64,000 nucleotides of DNA from Azoarcus sp031546845 (lineage in GTDB: Bacteria; Pseudomonadota; Gammaproteobacteria; Burkholderiales; Rhodocyclaceae), in the NCBI GenBank assembly GCA_031546845.1, contig JAVBJT010000021.1, positions 86,871-150,870 on the forward strand, in the 5' to 3' direction. Position numbers and translations under genes: made by a program. The notes under the pieces are model-generated. The model searched no databases and was not told where the DNA came from. It was given only the letters and a program-made list of their open reading frames with translations. Each line of letters opens with the position of its first letter. Position 1 is the stretch's first letter. Of the stretch, positions 35,417 through 46,958 are shown in pieces.

Positions 35417-36585
35417 CAGTCCTCTGTTTTGATCCGTTCGTTCTTTTCACCCGCTGATTCATTGCGAAAAGGCGCGCGTTCGGTCAACTCGTCGAGATAG
35501 AAGCCGATGCCGGCGCTCTCCCGCTGAAGAAAATCATCGACCGCACTGCGAAAACGCGGATCGGCGATCCAGTGGGCCGAATAGGTTTTGACCGGCAGCA
35601 GGCCGCGTGAAAGTTTGTGTTCCCCTTGCGCGCCGCCTTCAAAACGGGCTAAGCCGTGGGCGATGCAGTAGTCGATGGCCTGGTAGTAGCACAGTTCGAA
35701 ATGCAGGAACGGTAGTGCTTCGCTTGCTCCCCAATAGCGGCCGTAGAGCGCTTCGCCATCACAGAGAAAAAATGCGCTGGCCACGAGCTGCTTGGCGCGT
35801 GTAGCGACGAGCAGGCGTACGTTGTCGGGGCGTTCCTGGGCGAACGAGAGGAAAAAGTCAGCGTTCAGATAGGGCGTGGCGTTGTGCCGCGCATAGGTAG
35901 TGGCGTAGCAGTGGTGGAAAAATGCCCAGTCCGCCTCGCTGGCGTTGTGGCCGTCGAGCCAATGCAGAGTCAGACCGTGAGCGGCTGCGCGGCGCCGTTC
36001 CTGGCGGATTTTTTTACGCTTGTCGTGATTCAGGCGAGCGAGAAAATCGTCAAAATCGGCATACTCCGCGTTGTACCAATGGAATTGAACGCCCTGGCGT
36101 AACGGCAGGCCCGCTTCCCGCAGCCATTCCGCTTCTTCCATGGTGGGAAAGAGCAGATGCAATGACGACAGGCCGCTATCGGCGGCGAGTGCGAGTACGG
36201 CATCGAGCAAGGCGCGGCGGTCTGTCGCGGTGGCGCCGAGCAGACGCGCTCCGGGAATCGGCGTGAAAGGGATGGCGGCAAGCCATTTGGGGTAGTAGTG
36301 CAAGCCGTGGCGCCGGTATGCCTCGGCCCAGGCCCAGTCGAAAACGTATTCGCCGTATGAGTGGCGCTTTTCGTACAGAGGCAGTGCGGCGGCAAGCCGG
36401 CCGCCGCGCCACAGGGTTGCGTGTCGGGGTGTCCAGCCGGTGCCCGGGCCGACACAGCCGGTGCGTTCGAGGCCGTGCAGATAGGCGTGGGAGAGGCAGG
36501 GTTGCTTGCCGGCGATTGCATCCCAGTCCTTGGCCGGAATGCCGGCCAGCGTGGGGATGAGGTGAAAGCCGTCGGAATAAGGCAT
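35416..36585 (-). CDS. FemAB-like GNAT family protein (DUF482)
   Basis: A 389-residue protein of the FemAB-like/peptidoglycan-associated acyltransferase group (DUF482). Signatures are HAYLHGLERTGCVGPGTGW, the RR-rich LNHDKRKKIRQERRRAA, and GEALYGRYWGASEALPFLHF with EGGAQGEHKLSRG. The fold suggests transfer of an aminoacyl or acyl group, but no bacterial substrate is established for this subgroup. It converges with ppa and diverges from lepA. Confidence 0.85.
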   Translation of the reverse strand: MPYSDGFHLIPTLAGIPAKDWDAIAGKQPCLSHAYLHGLERTGCVGPGTGWTPRHATLWRGGRLAAALPLYEKRHSYGEYVFDWAWAEAYRRHGLHYYPKWLAAIPFTPIPGARLLGATATDRRALLDAVLALAADSGLSSLHLLFPTMEEAEWLREAGLPLRQGVQFHWYNAEYADFDDFLARLNHDKRKKIRQERRRAAAHGLTLHWLDGHNASEADWAFFHHCYATTYARHNATPYLNADFFLSFAQERPDNVRLLVATRAKQLVASAFFLCDGEALYGRYWGASEALPFLHFELCYYQAIDYCIAHGLARFEGGAQGEHKLSRGLLPVKTYSAHWIADPRFRSAVDDFLQRESAGIGFYLDELTERAPFRNESAGEKNERIKTED

Positions 36586-36818
36586 GCTCGATTCCAGCGT
36601 TGTGGGTCGAATGGGGTATCTTTTATCTTGCCGCCCGATGCCAAACGGGCGAAGCCGCTGGCGATTCCCGCTCGTGGGCGTGAGTTCAAGGTATAATCCG
36701 CCGCCATTTGTGGGGGCGGTGGTGAGTCTGGCGCATTTCGTCGCGCGCCTCGCGCTGCGGATTCGGGGCGGCGGCGCGTATAGCTTCCAGTGGCCCCATT
36801 GAGACAGCGATAACCATT

Positions 36819-38615
<1,797 letters not shown>

Positions 38616-38662
38616 CCGACGAGCCAATGGGTGGGCTGCTAGCGACAATAGATGGAGTTCGT

Positions 38663-39451
38663 GTGAATTTTGCCCTGATTTTGCTTTTACTCCTGGTCGC
38701 CACCGGCGTCCTGTGGGCTGCTGATCGCTTCTACGCGCGCAAGCGCCGTGGAACGGGCGTGCCCGCGCCGTGGTGGGTCGAATACGGCGCGAGCTTTTTT
38801 CCGGTGATCGCGCTTGTTTTCGGCTTGCGCTCGTTTGTTGTCGAACCGTTCAAGATTCCGTCCGGTTCGATGATTCCGACCTTGCTCGTGGGCGATTACA
38901 TTCTGGTCAATAAATGGACCTACGGCATTCGTTTGCCGGTTATCAACAAGAAAATCATCGACATCAACCAGCCAGCGCGCGGCGATGTGATGGTGTTCCG
39001 CTATCCGGCCAATCCATCAGATGACTACATCAAGCGTGTTGTCGGCTTGCCCGGCGACAAGGTGGAGTACATCGACAAACGCCTGCGCATCAACGGCCAG
39101 CCTGTTGATACCGAACCCACGAGCGATTATCTCCATCCCGACCGGATGTATTATTCACCGCAGTTCATCGAAAAACTTGGCGAGGTCAGCCATTCGATCC
39201 TGAACGAGCGCGATGCGCCGGCATTCGTGCCCCATATGCTGAATTATCCGCATCGAGAAAACTGTACTTATACTAGTAGCGGCGTGACGTGCATCGTGCC
39301 GGAAGGGCATTATTTCGTCATGGGTGACAACCGCGACGCCAGCAGCGACAGCAGGGTGTGGGGCTTTGTGCCGGATGCCAACATCGTCGGCCGTGCTTTC
39401 TTCATCTGGTTCAACTGGAACGACAAATCGCGCATCGGGCGCTTTCATTGA
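38663..39451 (+). CDS. lepB: Signal peptidase I
   Basis: Removes signal peptides from exported proteins at the outer face of the inner membrane. The 262-residue product has an N-terminal membrane helix (FALILLLLLVATGVLW), a second helix near residue 45, the catalytic Ser in IPSGSMIPTLL, the catalytic Lys in DYIKRVVGLPGDKVEY and the box GHYFVMGDNRDASSDSR. GTG 38663 is chosen because GGAG lies 5 bases upstream; an earlier ATG at 38627 is possible but has no ribosome site. Confidence 0.95.
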   Translation: MNFALILLLLLVATGVLWAADRFYARKRRGTGVPAPWWVEYGASFFPVIALVFGLRSFVVEPFKIPSGSMIPTLLVGDYILVNKWTYGIRLPVINKKIIDINQPARGDVMVFRYPANPSDDYIKRVVGLPGDKVEYIDKRLRINGQPVDTEPTSDYLHPDRMYYSPQFIEKLGEVSHSILNERDAPAFVPHMLNYPHRENCTYTSSGVTCIVPEGHYFVMGDNRDASSDSRVWGFVPDANIVGRAFFIWFNWNDKSRIGRFH

Positions 39452-39460
39452 GAGAGAGTT

Positions 39461-39826
39461 ATGAACAGAACATCCCAAAAAGGCCTAAGTCTCGTCAGTG
39501 TGCTTATCGTCGGCTTATTGGTTGCTTTCCTGTTGCTGATGGGGTTTCGCTGTGTACCGGCAATTACCGAATTTATGGCGATCGAGCGCGTTATTCGGAC
39601 TGTGGCCGAAGAAGGTAATGGCGGTATGTCGGTGACTGAAATGCGAAATAGCTTCATCCGGCGTAGCCAGATCGATGACATCACTTCGGTTACCGGCGCT
39701 GACCTGGAAATCTCTACAGGAGGGGGTAAAACCACGATTACGGTTGAGTATCCTCGTAAGGTGCCGATAGCCGGTAACGTCAGTCTGCTCATCGATTTCC
39801 GCGCTTCTACTAAAGCCGCTTACTGA
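39461..39826 (+). CDS. DUF4845 pilin-like membrane protein
   Basis: A 121-residue protein with the DUF4845 pattern: one N-terminal helix after a short basic tail (QKGLSLVSVLIVGLLVAFLL) and a small periplasmic domain ending VSLLIDFRAST. The KGLSLVSVL start resembles prepilin-like segments. The family is a regular occupant of the position between lepB and rnc in Beta- and Gammaproteobacteria; function unknown. Confidence 0.88.
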   Translation: MNRTSQKGLSLVSVLIVGLLVAFLLLMGFRCVPAITEFMAIERVIRTVAEEGNGGMSVTEMRNSFIRRSQIDDITSVTGADLEISTGGGKTTITVEYPRKVPIAGNVSLLIDFRASTKAAY

Positions 39827-39827
39827 A

Positions 39828-40520
39828 GTGCCGAGTACCCAGTTTGCGGCGACTGAAAGATTGCAGCGGGCGTTGGATCATGTTTTTACCAACCCCGCGT
39901 TGCTCGATGAAGCGCTGACACATCGCAGCTTCGGGCAGCCGCACAATGAGCGCTTCGAGTTTCTCGGCGATAGCGTTCTCAACTGCGTCGTTTCCATCGT
40001 GTTGTGCGAACGGTTTCCCGCGCTGCGCGAGGGGGAGCTTTCCCGGCTGCGCGCTTCCCTGGTGTGCCAGGATGCCCTATGCCGCATGGCGGGAGAGCTT
40101 GAAATCGGCGCATGCCTGAAGCTGGGTGAAGGGGAACGACGTTCCGGTGGCCACCGCCGGCCCTCTATCCTTGCCGACGCGCTCGAAGCTGTTTTTGCCG
40201 CGGTGTTTCTCGATGCGGGCTTTCCCGCCGCGCAGGCGGTGATCTTGCGGCTCTATGCGCCCTTGCTCGCCGAAGTCGATCCCAAAGGGGAACCACCCAA
40301 GGATCCCAAGACGGCACTGCAGGAATGGCTGCAGAGCCGTCGCCGGCCTTTGCCCAACTATGTCATGGTGCAGGTGTTGGGCGAGGCGCACGCACAGGAA
40401 TTCGAGATTGCCTGCGAGATCGAAGCCTTTGGGGTACGCACTGTTGCCCGAGGCGGTAGCCGCCGGGCCGCGGAGCGGCACGCGGCCGAACTTGCACTTA
40501 TTGAGCTGCACCGACTATGA
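39828..40520 (+). CDS. rnc: Ribonuclease III
   Basis: Cleaves double-stranded RNA, including rRNA precursors. The 230-residue protein has the signature NERFEFLGDSVLNCVVS with the metal-binding Glu and Asp, a second acidic pair in ADALEAVFAAVFLDAG, and a C-terminal double-stranded RNA-binding domain (DPKTALQEWLQ, then RGGSRRAAERHAAELAL). It starts with GTG one base after the preceding stop and overlaps era by four bases. Confidence 0.96.
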   Translation: MPSTQFAATERLQRALDHVFTNPALLDEALTHRSFGQPHNERFEFLGDSVLNCVVSIVLCERFPALREGELSRLRASLVCQDALCRMAGELEIGACLKLGEGERRSGGHRRPSILADALEAVFAAVFLDAGFPAAQAVILRLYAPLLAEVDPKGEPPKDPKTALQEWLQSRRRPLPNYVMVQVLGEAHAQEFEIACEIEAFGVRTVARGGSRRAAERHAAELALIELHRL

Positions 40521-41437
40521 GTAATACCGATACACCTGGCCAGCAGCCTATGTCTGTGAACTTCCGCACCGGCTATGTCGCCATCGTCGGGCGGCCCAAT
40601 GTCGGCAAATCGACGCTGCTCAATCGTCTGATCGGGCAGAAGATCAGCATCGTTTCGAACAAGGCGCAGACGACGCGACATCGTGTCCACGGCATCCTGA
40701 CGCGGAGCGATGCTCAGTTCGTGTTCGTCGACACCCCGGGTTTTCAGACCCAGCATCGCAACGCGCTCAATCGTTCGATGAACCGCACGGTGTCGCAAGT
40801 GCTGGCGGACGTGGATCTGGTGTTTTTCGTCGTCGAGGCCGGCCGTTTCGGTGAGGGCGACGAGCGGGTGCTGAAGATACTGCCCCCCGAGGCCCGAGTG
40901 CTGCTTGTCATCAACAAAATCGACCAGCTTAGAGACAAAACAGCGCTATTGCCTTTCATCGACCGCGTGCGCCAGTTACGCGATTTTGCCGAGATCGTGC
41001 CCTTGTCGGCCGAGCGGGGCGCCAATGTCGATACACTCGCCGATGTTGCCGTACCGCTGTTGCCCGAGGGCACGCCGATCTATGAGGAAGACGAGATCAC
41101 CGACCGTAGCGAACGCTTTCTCGCCGCCGAATTCCTGCGCGAAAAGCTGTTCCGCCTGCTCGGCGACGAATTGCCTTACGGCATCGCGGTGGAAATCGAG
41201 AAATTTGAAACCGAAGGGCAGCTACGGCGAATCTACGCGGCGGTGATCGTCGACAAGGCCGGTCACAAGAGCATCGTCATTGGCAAGGGCGGCGAAAAGC
41301 TCAAGCGCATTTCCACCGAAGCCCGTGTCGAACTGGAAAAGCTTTTCGACGGTAAGGTGTTCCTCGAAGTCTGGGTCAAGGTCAAGAGCGGCTGGGCAGA
41401 CGACGAGCGCGCGTTGAAAAGCCTCGGTTACGAGTAA
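40517..41437 (+). CDS. era: GTPase Era
   Basis: A ribosome-assembly GTPase that binds the 3' end of 16S rRNA. The 306-residue protein has G1 GRPNVGKST, G3 DTPGF, G4 NKID and a C-terminal KH domain (GHKSIVIGKGGEKLKRI). The start overlaps the rnc stop (ATGA), consistent with translational coupling. Confidence 0.97.
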   Translation: MSNTDTPGQQPMSVNFRTGYVAIVGRPNVGKSTLLNRLIGQKISIVSNKAQTTRHRVHGILTRSDAQFVFVDTPGFQTQHRNALNRSMNRTVSQVLADVDLVFFVVEAGRFGEGDERVLKILPPEARVLLVINKIDQLRDKTALLPFIDRVRQLRDFAEIVPLSAERGANVDTLADVAVPLLPEGTPIYEEDEITDRSERFLAAEFLREKLFRLLGDELPYGIAVEIEKFETEGQLRRIYAAVIVDKAGHKSIVIGKGGEKLKRISTEARVELEKLFDGKVFLEVWVKVKSGWADDERALKSLGYE

Positions 41438-41449
41438 TTTCCGTTCGCC

Positions 41450-42181
41450 GTGGTGCAGAAACAGCGTATCGACCAGCAACCCGCCTGGGTTTTGCATAGC
41501 TTACCATGGCGTGAAACCAGTCTGATCGTAGAGATTTTTTCCCGCGACCACGGTCGTATCGCCTTGGCGGCGAAGGGCGCGCGCCGCCCGCAGTCGGCGC
41601 TGCGCGGCGGACTGATGGCTTTTCAGCCCTTGTTGATGGATTGGTCCGGCGGCGGTGAGGTGAAAACACTGGTGCGGGCGGAATGGTGTGGCGGGCAGCC
41701 GTTGCTCGGCGGCCGCGCGCTGCTGTGCGGTTATTACCTCAACGAGTTGTTGATTCGCCTGACCGCGCGCGAAGATCCTCATCCCCGGCTGTTCGCTGCT
41801 TATGCCGAAGCCGCCGCCGCGCTGGCTCGCGGCGAGGCGCAGGCAACCGTCTTGCGCCGCTTCGAACTCGCGTTGCTGAGCGAACTCGGCTATAGCGCGG
41901 GGCTGGAAAGCGAAGGCGGTGGCGAGGCGGTTCATCCCGACGAACAGTACGTCTATATAATCGAGCGGGGTCCAGTGCGTTGGGCCGCCGATGACAGTGA
42001 ATTGGAACCGGCGCTGCCGTTAGTGAGCGGGCGCACCCTGCTTGACATGGCGGCGGGTGATTTTTCCCGCGCCGAAACACAAACCCAGGCCAAGCGGCTA
42101 TTGCGTGCATTGATCGACCATTACCTCGGCGGCCAGCCACTGCAATCGCGCCGGGTACTACAGGAGTTGCAGGAACTGTGA
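41450..42181 (+). CDS. recO: DNA repair protein RecO
   Basis: A recombination mediator that loads RecA with RecR. The 243-residue product has the N-terminal OB-fold region (AWVLHSLPWRETSLIVEIFS, then GRIALAAKGARRP) and a helical domain with GYYLNELLIRLTARED. The start is GTG 41450. The C-terminal Cys-rich motif found in some RecO is absent. It lies 12 bases after era and overlaps pdxJ. Confidence 0.94.
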   Translation: MVQKQRIDQQPAWVLHSLPWRETSLIVEIFSRDHGRIALAAKGARRPQSALRGGLMAFQPLLMDWSGGGEVKTLVRAEWCGGQPLLGGRALLCGYYLNELLIRLTAREDPHPRLFAAYAEAAAALARGEAQATVLRRFELALLSELGYSAGLESEGGGEAVHPDEQYVYIIERGPVRWAADDSELEPALPLVSGRTLLDMAAGDFSRAETQTQAKRLLRALIDHYLGGQPLQSRRVLQELQEL

Positions 42182-42924
42182 TCGAACTTGGCGTCAATAT
42201 CGACCATGTGGCGACGTTGCGGCAGGCTCGCCGCACCTGGGAGCCGGACCCGGTCTGGGCCGCGGTGGAGGCTCACTTGGGCGGGGCGGATGGCATTACC
42301 GTCCATCTGCGCGAGGATCGCCGCCACATCGGCGACGAGGATGTGCGCCGGCTGCGCGAGCTGACCCAAGTCAAACTCAATCTGGAAATGGCCGCTACCG
42401 ATGAGATGGTGGCCATCGCCTGCGCGCTGCAGCCGGAAATGGCAATGCTGGTGCCCGAGGGGCGCAACGAAATCACCACCGAAGGCGGCCTTGATGTGCG
42501 CGCGCAGGAAGCGCGCCTGAAAGACGTGATCGCGCGCCTGACCGGCGCGGGTATTGTTACCAGCGTGTTCATCGACGCCGATCTCGCGCAGGTGGAAGCG
42601 GCCGCGCGCATCGGCGCGAAGGTGTGCGAAATTCACACCGGGCCGTATGCGCACGCTTTTCATAGCGCTGGGCGAGACGCCGAAAGCGTGGCGGTGGGGG
42701 CTGAGCTCGCCAAAGTGGCGGCTGCCGGCGCGGCGGTGCGCGATCTCGGCATGCGCTTCAACGCCGGGCACGCGCTCAATTACTACAATGTGCAGCCGAT
42801 CGCCGCCCTTGCCGGTGTGCGTGAATTGCACATCGGCCATGCTATCGTCAGCCGTGCTGTGTTTGCCGGCCTGCGCGAAGCGGTGCGCGAGATGAAACGC
42901 CTAATGCGCGAAGCTGCTGTTTGA
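42178..42924 (+). CDS. pdxJ: Pyridoxine 5'-phosphate synthase
   Basis: Condenses 1-deoxyxylulose 5-phosphate with 3-amino-2-oxopropyl phosphate in the DXP-dependent vitamin B6 pathway. The 248-residue barrel has LGVNIDHVATLRQARRT, GADGITVHLREDRRHI, NLEMAATDEM and ELHIGHAIVSRAVF. The start GTG 42178 overlaps the recO stop. Confidence 0.97.
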   Translation: MIELGVNIDHVATLRQARRTWEPDPVWAAVEAHLGGADGITVHLREDRRHIGDEDVRRLRELTQVKLNLEMAATDEMVAIACALQPEMAMLVPEGRNEITTEGGLDVRAQEARLKDVIARLTGAGIVTSVFIDADLAQVEAAARIGAKVCEIHTGPYAHAFHSAGRDAESVAVGAELAKVAAAGAAVRDLGMRFNAGHALNYYNVQPIAALAGVRELHIGHAIVSRAVFAGLREAVREMKRLMREAAV

Positions 42925-42955
42925 ATCGGTGCCGGAGAGGAAGAGCAGGGCCGCG

Positions 42956-43339
42956 ATGATCTATGGCATTGGTACCGATATTGTTCACATCGAGCGTATC
43001 AGCGGGTTGCTTTCGCGCCATGGCGAACGTTTTGCCGAGCGCATCCTCGCCCCCAGCGAACGGGCCGATTGGCGGGCCAGCCGCGATCCGGCGCGTTTTC
43101 TCGCCAAGCGCTTCGCTGCTAAGGAGGCATTCGGCAAGGCCTTGGGTACCGGGGTTGCCGTGCCTGCGACGCTGCATGTGGTGGCGGTGGAGCATGACGA
43201 ACTGGGCAAGCCGCTGTTCCGTTATGCCGAGACTTTAGCCGCTTACCTCGCCGAACGGCGTCTGTGCGCGCATCTGAGTTTGAGTGACGAAGCCGACTAT
43301 GTGGTTGCTTTCGCGTTGATCGAACAGGAACGAATATGA
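42956..43339 (+). CDS. acpS: Holo-[acyl-carrier-protein] synthase
   Basis: Transfers phosphopantetheine from CoA to acyl carrier protein. The 127-residue protein has the AcpS signatures GIGTDIVHIERI and FLAKRFAAKEAFGKALGTG, with the Mg-binding Asp and Glu. ATG 42956 fits the family start; an open frame from 42929 would add nine residues. pdxJ precedes it and nagZ overlaps it by four bases. Confidence 0.96.
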   Translation: MIYGIGTDIVHIERISGLLSRHGERFAERILAPSERADWRASRDPARFLAKRFAAKEAFGKALGTGVAVPATLHVVAVEHDELGKPLFRYAETLAAYLAERRLCAHLSLSDEADYVVAFALIEQERI

Positions 43340-44454
43340 GTGCCAATGCCAACGCTCAGCCAACCAGCTTGCCGCGTGGCCCGGTGATGGTCGACGTTGT
43401 CGGCACATCCCTGACCGATGCCGAGCGTTTGCGTTTGCGTCACCCGTTGGTTGGCGGGGTGATTCTGTTTGCGCGCAACTATATAGGTTCCGCCCAGCTG
43501 TCGGCGCTGACCGCCGAGATTCGCGCGCTGCGCGTTCCGCCATTGTTGATCGCAGTGGATCACGAAGGCGGACGGGTGCAGCGCTTTCGCGGCGACGGCT
43601 TTACCCATCTGCCGGCCATGCGTAGCCTTGGGCGCATGTGGCAGCGGGATCGCGCCGCCGCGTTGCAGGCGGCGCGCTGCGCCGGCTATGTGCTGGCAGC
43701 GGAATTGCGCGCGCATGGCGTCGATCTTAGCTTTGCGCCGGTACTTGATCTGGACTACGGCGTGAGCCGCGCCATTGACGACCGTGCATTCCACCGCGAT
43801 GCGGCTGCCACCAGTGAACTCGCCGATGCGTTGGCCGCCGGTATGGGTGAGGCGGGCATGGCGTGTGTGGGCAAGCACTTTCCCGGCCACGGCTTCGTCG
43901 AAGCCGACTCTCATCACGAAATGCCGGTCGATCCGCGCGATTTCGACACGATTTGGCATGAGGACATCGCCCCCTACCGGCACGGGCTTAGCGGCCGGCT
44001 TGCTGGCGTGATGCCGGCGCACGTCGTCTATCCCGCCGTGGCACCCGAGCCAGCGGGTTTTTCCCCGTTCTGGTTGCAAGACGTGTTGCGCGGGCGGATC
44101 GGTTTCCAGGGCGTGATTTTCAGCGATGATCTGAACATGCAGGGCGCGATGGCCGCTGGCGACATCGTTGCCCGCGCAGGTGCCGCCCATGCGGCTGGCT
44201 GCGACATGCTGCTGGTGTGCAACCGGCCCGATCTGGCCGACGAACTGCTCGCCCACTGGCAAGCGGCCCCATCCGCGTCATCCCTGGCACGGATTGCCGT
44301 GCTCGGCGGCTTGCCGCCGGAGCCAGCGCTGGCGCGGAATGCCTTGTACCGGCAGGCACGCGACGTTGTTGTGGCCGCCATGGGCGATGGAGCAGGCACG
44401 GACAACGGTTTCGCGCTTGCCGCCGCCACCAGCGGCGACCGCCCGCCATCCTGA
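43336..44454 (+). CDS. nagZ: Beta-N-acetylhexosaminidase NagZ
   Basis: Releases GlcNAc from anhydro-muropeptides during cytoplasmic peptidoglycan recycling. The 372-residue GH3 protein has AVDHEGGRVQRFRG, the His/Asp dyad region GKHFPGHGFVEADSHHE and the nucleophile region FSDDLNMQGA. The start overlaps the acpS stop. The last 20 residues are Ala/Ser-rich. Confidence 0.96.
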   Translation: MSANANAQPTSLPRGPVMVDVVGTSLTDAERLRLRHPLVGGVILFARNYIGSAQLSALTAEIRALRVPPLLIAVDHEGGRVQRFRGDGFTHLPAMRSLGRMWQRDRAAALQAARCAGYVLAAELRAHGVDLSFAPVLDLDYGVSRAIDDRAFHRDAAATSELADALAAGMGEAGMACVGKHFPGHGFVEADSHHEMPVDPRDFDTIWHEDIAPYRHGLSGRLAGVMPAHVVYPAVAPEPAGFSPFWLQDVLRGRIGFQGVIFSDDLNMQGAMAAGDIVARAGAAHAAGCDMLLVCNRPDLADELLAHWQAAPSASSLARIAVLGGLPPEPALARNALYRQARDVVVAAMGDGAGTDNGFALAAATSGDRPPS

Positions 44455-44476
44455 GCGGCACACGCAGGTACGCGCC

Positions 44477-46294
44477 GTGAGCGATGCCAGCAAACATTTC
44501 GATGCTCGCGCCTTTCTGAAAACGGTGTCGGAGGAACCCGGCGTCTACCGCATGATCGGCGTCGAGGACAAAGTGCTGTACGTCGGCAAGGCGAAAAACC
44601 TCAAGCGCCGTGTATCGAGCTACTTTCAGCGCAGCTCGTCGAGTCCGCGTATCGCCATGATGGTGGCGCAGATCGTGCGCGTGGATATCACCGCTACTCG
44701 CTCCGAAGCCGAGGCGCTGATTCTCGAAAACAACCTCATCAAAAGCCTCGCGCCGCGCTACAACATCCTGTTCCGCGACGACAAAACCTACCCCTACATC
44801 GAACTGTCGGGCGACGACTACCCTCGGCTCGCCTACCATCGTGGCGCGTTCGCCAAAGGCGCGCGCTATTTCGGGCCGTTTCCGAATGCCGGGGCTGCAC
44901 GCGAAAGCGTACAACTGCTGCAAAAAACTTTTCGCCTGCGCACATGCGAGAACAGCGTGTTCCAAAACCGCTCGCGCCCTTGTCTGTTGCACCAGATCAA
45001 GCGCTGTTCCGCGCCCTGTGTCGGCTTGATTAGCACCGACGATTACGCTACCGACGTGCGCCTGGCCACGCGGCTGCTGGATGGCCAGGGCAACGAGATC
45101 ATCGACGACCTTACCGCGCGCATGGCGGAAGCCGCCGAGCGGCTGGCGTTTGAGGAGGCCGCTGCATGCCGCGACCGTGTACGGACGTTGCAGGCGGTGC
45201 TGCACCGGCAGTTTGTGGATAGCCGCAAGGATGAGGATGTGGACATCCTGGCCGCGGTCGAAGAAGACGGCCTTACCTGCATCAACATCGCCATGGTGCG
45301 CGGCGGCCGCCACCTAGGCGACCGCCCCCAGTTTCCCGCCGGCGCGGCGGCCTGCGGCGCCGAGGACGGCCTGCTCGCCTTCATCGAACAGCACTACACC
45401 GTGCATCCCATGCCGACTAAACTGCTGGTGAATGGATCGGTAGCGCTGGCGCGGGAAACGATGGTGGAACTGACCGAACGGCCGCCAGTGGTTGCTGGCC
45501 CTCGCTTTGCCTCCGAGCACGCGTGGGTGGAAATGGCGGAAAAGAACGCGCGCCTTGCCATCCAGGCGCGCGCACGCGACACCGGCCGTGCCGCGCAGCG
45601 GCTGGAAGCGTTGCGCGAGGCGCTGGAACTGCCCGAGGCGCCGGCGCGCATCGAATGCTTCGACATCAGCCACACCCTAGGCGAAGCCACGGTGGCTTCG
45701 TGCGTGGTGGCCGAGGCTGGCGCGATGAAACGCGCCGAATACCGCCGCTATAACATCGCCGGCATCGCGCCCGGTGACGATTTCGCCGCCATGCGCCAAG
45801 TGCTGGAGCGGCGCTACGGCAAGGTGGCGACGGGGGAGGGTGTGTGCCCCGACCTGATCCTGATTGACGGTGGCAAAGGGCAGGTGAGCGCGGCGCGCGC
45901 GGTACTCGCCGAAGTCGGGCTGGAAGCCGTGGCGATGGTCGGTGTGGCCAAGGGCGAAGGCCGCAAGGCCGGGCTGGAAATGCTGATCTTTCCCGACGGG
46001 CGCGAAGGGCTAGCACTCGGCGGTGCGCATCCGGCACTGCATTTGATTCAGGAAATCCGCGACGAAGCGCACCGCTTTGCCATCACCGGCCATCGTGCCC
46101 GCCGCGGTAAGACGCGTGTCGGCTCGAAGCTGGACGACATTCCGGGCGTCGGCCCCGCCCGCCGGCGCAACCTACTCGCCGCCTTCGGCGGCTTGGAGGG
46201 CGTGCGCGCGGCCACCGTGGAAGACCTATGCCGAGTCGAGGGCGTCAGCCGGAAAACGGCCGAAACGATATACTCCGCGCTGCATCAGCGTTAA
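44477..46294 (+). CDS. uvrC: UvrABC system protein C
   Basis: Makes both incisions in nucleotide excision repair. The 605-residue protein has the GIY-YIG domain (GVYRMIGVEDKVLYVGKAKN), the Cys cluster region (PCLLHQIKRCSAPCVG), a UVR motif (RLAFEEAAACRDRVRTLQAV), the RNase H-like second nuclease (ECFDISHTLGEATVAS and LILIDGGKGQVSAA) and two C-terminal helix-hairpin-helices (DIPGVGPARRRNLL). Start GTG 44477 matches family length; the frame runs back to 44168 inside nagZ. Confidence 0.96.
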   Translation: MSDASKHFDARAFLKTVSEEPGVYRMIGVEDKVLYVGKAKNLKRRVSSYFQRSSSSPRIAMMVAQIVRVDITATRSEAEALILENNLIKSLAPRYNILFRDDKTYPYIELSGDDYPRLAYHRGAFAKGARYFGPFPNAGAARESVQLLQKTFRLRTCENSVFQNRSRPCLLHQIKRCSAPCVGLISTDDYATDVRLATRLLDGQGNEIIDDLTARMAEAAERLAFEEAAACRDRVRTLQAVLHRQFVDSRKDEDVDILAAVEEDGLTCINIAMVRGGRHLGDRPQFPAGAAACGAEDGLLAFIEQHYTVHPMPTKLLVNGSVALARETMVELTERPPVVAGPRFASEHAWVEMAEKNARLAIQARARDTGRAAQRLEALREALELPEAPARIECFDISHTLGEATVASCVVAEAGAMKRAEYRRYNIAGIAPGDDFAAMRQVLERRYGKVATGEGVCPDLILIDGGKGQVSAARAVLAEVGLEAVAMVGVAKGEGRKAGLEMLIFPDGREGLALGGAHPALHLIQEIRDEAHRFAITGHRARRGKTRVGSKLDDIPGVGPARRRNLLAAFGGLEGVRAATVEDLCRVEGVSRKTAETIYSALHQR

Positions 46295-46312
46295 CGGGCG
46301 CCGTCCATCCGC

Positions 46313-46888
46313 ATGTCTCTCAATATTCCCAATACCCTCACCTGGGCCCGGATTGCGCTCATCCCCCTGTTCGTCGGCATCTTTTATCTGCCGAACGGCT
46401 GGATGAGCGTACCGCAACAAAACCTGCTGGCCACGACGCTATTCATCATCGCGGCGGTGACCGATTGGTTCGACGGCTATCTTGCCCGGGCGCTGGGGCA
46501 AACCTCCGCCTTCGGTGCCTTCCTCGATCCGGTGGCGGACAAGCTGATGGTAGCCGCCGCGCTCATCCTGCTGGTGCAGCTCGCGCGTGTCGACGCCATC
46601 ATCGCCGTGGTCATCATCGGGCGCGAAATCACCATCTCCGCGCTGCGCGAGTGGATGGCGCGCGTGGGCGAATCGGCCAGCGTGGCGGTGGCCTATGTCG
46701 GTAAGCTGAAAACCGTTGCGCAGATGGTGGCCATCCCGTTGCTGTTGTACGACGCGCCACTGCTGTCGATCAACGTCCGCTCCATCGGTGGCGTATTGAT
46801 TTACGTCGCCGCCGCGTTGACGCTGTGGTCCATGGGTTATTACCTGTACCGCGCGATGCCCCTGCTGGCACAGCATAAGGACAAATGA
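46313..46888 (+). CDS. pgsA: CDP-diacylglycerol-glycerol-3-phosphate 3-phosphatidyltransferase
   Basis: Makes phosphatidylglycerophosphate, the committed step to phosphatidylglycerol and cardiolipin, in the inner membrane. The 191-residue product has the CDP-alcohol transferase motif D-G-x2-A-R-x8-G-x3-D-x3-D as FDGYLARALGQTSAFGAFLD followed by PVAD, and four to five membrane helices. Last protein gene of the block; the tRNA operon follows. Confidence 0.96.
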   Translation: MSLNIPNTLTWARIALIPLFVGIFYLPNGWMSVPQQNLLATTLFIIAAVTDWFDGYLARALGQTSAFGAFLDPVADKLMVAAALILLVQLARVDAIIAVVIIGREITISALREWMARVGESASVAVAYVGKLKTVAQMVAIPLLLYDAPLLSINVRSIGGVLIYVAAALTLWSMGYYLYRAMPLLAQHKDK

Positions 46889-46915
46889 TCAAGTGCAGAA
46901 AATTCGCACGGGAAG

Positions 46916-46943
46916 TTGACAGAACAAGCCCGCCGCCTATAAT
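46916..46943 (+). promoter_or_regulatory. Sigma-70 promoter of the tRNA operon
   Basis: TTGACA at 46916-46921 and TATAAT at 46938-46943 are both perfect consensus boxes with a 16-base spacer. The first tRNA starts 15 bases after the -10. A GC-rich stretch after the -10 (GCGCTC) resembles a stringent-response discriminator. Confidence 0.9.
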
Positions 46944-46958
46944 TGCGCTCTTTCCCGA